Source: CAVXDY01 sp963760715 (GTDB lineage Bacteria > Actinomycetota > Thermoleophilia > Miltoncostaeales > Miltoncostaeaceae). From it: DNA of 64,000 bases. A program made the position numbers and the translations under genes. Position 1 is the first letter of the stretch; each line of letters begins with the position of its first letter. Positions 60,580-64,000 of the stretch are shown piece after piece. The notes below the pieces were generated by a model. It saw only the letters and a list, made by a program, of their open reading frames with translations. It had not been told where the DNA came from and did no database searches. The DNA lies in NCBI GenBank assembly GCA_963760715.1, contig CAVXDY010000006.1:1-64000 (forward strand), in the 5' to 3' direction.

Positions 60580-61316
60580 GGGGCCTTGGGCGCGAGCGGG
60601 ATCGGGAACACCCACGGACCGGACAGCCGCTCGCGCTGCCCGCCCTCCTCCCGGACGGTGCCGATGGTGAGCGTGAGCCGCCGGGCCTGCAACGGGATCG
60701 CCGGCGCGAGGGCGAAGGCGCCCTCGAGGCGGTTGCCCTCGGACTGGCTGTCGATGGGCGCCACCCGGTATCGCCGCGCGCCGTCGTCGACCGCGATCAC
60801 GTCCAGAACCCGCATGTCCCGCCGCGTCTGAACCCCGGAGGCGTGGCACATGTAGCGCAGCCGGGCGCCGCCCTCGTGGCGCTCCAGGGCCACGAGGGCG
60901 ATGTCGAGGCCGTCGATCGACTGCACCTGGTTCACCGGCACGACGCCGCGCAGGCTCGCCGGCCCGAAGGAGAGCGCCTGCGGGAAGGGCTCGGCCACGA
61001 CGCCCCAGTCCTCGAGGAGCGGCGACTCGGGGGCGTCGACGTCGGCGATGGCCCCGGCGGTGCGGTGCTTCCAGATGTGGGGGCTCTCCGAGAAGAGCAG
61101 CACCAGCGAGCGGTGGGAGTAGGCCCGGCCGTCGTCGGGGACGTAGACGGAGCGCTGCTCCCCCGCTCCCCGGCCGAGGTCGAAGAACGCCGCCGGAGGG
61201 CCCGAGCCCGCCGACCGGTCGGCGTAGTGCATGTGCTCGATGCGCCAGCCCTCGGCCAGCAGCTCCATCAGGTCGCCCAGGCCGGCGAGCTCGAACCGCT
61301 GCCCGCCGGCCCCCAT
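60576..61316 (-). CDS. conserved-looking protein of unknown function between ppdK and dgt
   Basis: A 246-aa soluble protein. The N-terminal half (HMHYADRSAGSGPPAAFFDL, SVYVPDDGRAYSHRSLVLLF, SESPHIWKHRTAGAIADVDA) is not recognised. The C-terminal half (VVPVNQVQSIDGLDIALVAL, ERHEGGARLRYMCHA, VIAVDDGARRYRVAP, ALAPAIPLQARRLTLTIGTV) looks like a beta-sandwich domain of the kind often seen in exported or membrane-linked actinobacterial proteins, but without a signal here. ATG 61316 abuts the ppdK stop (61317), and its own stop overlaps dgt, so it is co-expressed with both. Confidence 0.65.
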   Translation of the reverse strand: MGAGGQRFELAGLGDLMELLAEGWRIEHMHYADRSAGSGPPAAFFDLGRGAGEQRSVYVPDDGRAYSHRSLVLLFSESPHIWKHRTAGAIADVDAPESPLLEDWGVVAEPFPQALSFGPASLRGVVPVNQVQSIDGLDIALVALERHEGGARLRYMCHASGVQTRRDMRVLDVIAVDDGARRYRVAPIDSQSEGNRLEGAFALAPAIPLQARRLTLTIGTVREEGGQRERLSGPWVFPIPLAPKAP

Positions 61317-63971
<2,655 letters not shown>

Positions 63972-64000
63972 CGCGCTCCCCCTCCATCGGTGATCCGATC

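Overview
The window is high-GC (about 70% or more) bacterial chromosome. The most likely source is an actinobacterium of the Thermoleophilia (Solirubrobacterales/Gaiellales) type. This rests on Rex, PPOX-class and Ddn-like deazaflavin enzymes, zinc-free CHC2 DnaG next to RpoD, a K+-independent proton pyrophosphatase, many GTG/TTG starts, TANNNT boxes six bases before start codons (leaderless mRNAs), and a secreted protein with the 'ITGGQIKDGTIKAKDL' plus short collagen-like layout common in that class. The assignment is inference from gene content, without a marker phylogeny.

Layout. Positions 1-5.6 kb form a decaying accessory region: a SulP sulfate permease with many frame changes, an intact membrane-anchored diacylglycerol-kinase-like protein, a PAP2 phosphatase with one frameshift, the 3' remnant of a YihY/BrkB gene with an in-frame stop, an excisionase-like HTH reading frame and a degenerate tyrosine recombinase. 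The recombinase is bracketed by unusual 20-bp tandem/inverted repeats. From 5.65 kb onward the sequence is dense core genome.

5.6-12.4 kb: Rrf2-type regulator, two paralogous GRAM/PH-like proteins, a small possible nuclease-fold protein, hppA, a GCS2-type carboxylate-amine ligase with a DUF1844 partner, and rex. 12.4-18.3 kb: one tightly overlapping leftward operon, udg-tsaE-tsaB-rimI-tsaD-subtilase, built around the tRNA t6A pathway. 18.5-22.7 kb: panC-panB-PPOX, convergent fumC, and a Phd/VapC toxin-antitoxin pair. 22.7-29.5 kb: M20 peptidase, HtrA-like protease, secreted-repeat lipoprotein, EamA transporter, uvrA. 29.6-36.8 kb: structured intergenic stretch, FtsH-like protease, nitroreductase, VOC protein, uvrB (frameshifted), SnoaL-like protein. 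36.8-45.5 kb: lytic transglycosylase, coaE, rpsA, DUF4395-thioredoxin fusion, J-like protein, polA, ACT-malic enzyme, Ddn-like protein and tRNA-Leu(CAA). 45.5-54.3 kb: cell-surface and accessory genes (collagen-like secreted protein, DUF2252, lipoprotein, atypical SDR, membrane-anchored winged helix, L,D-transpeptidase, two ferritin-like proteins, hydrolase, quinone reductase). 54.4-64 kb: rpoD-dnaG, msrA, mreB, dgt, an unknown gene and ppdK.

The genes work in recognisable modules: nucleotide excision repair (uvrA, uvrB) with uracil excision and PolI; replication and transcription initiation (dnaG, rpoD); t6A tRNA modification (tsaB/D/E); pantothenate to CoA (panB, panC, coaE); C4/C3 carbon and energy metabolism under redox control (fumC, malic enzyme, ppdK, hppA, rex); and envelope maintenance (mreB, lytic transglycosylase, L,D-transpeptidase, FtsH- and HtrA-like proteases). 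I found no CRISPR array, rRNA or intact insertion sequence. The best candidates for something undescribed are the repeat architecture around the broken integrase, the structured RNA-like stretch before the FtsH-like gene, and the membrane-anchored winged-helix protein. None reaches the level of a demonstrated new system. Two single-base frame breaks in C runs (uvrB, coaE) should be checked as possible assembly errors.
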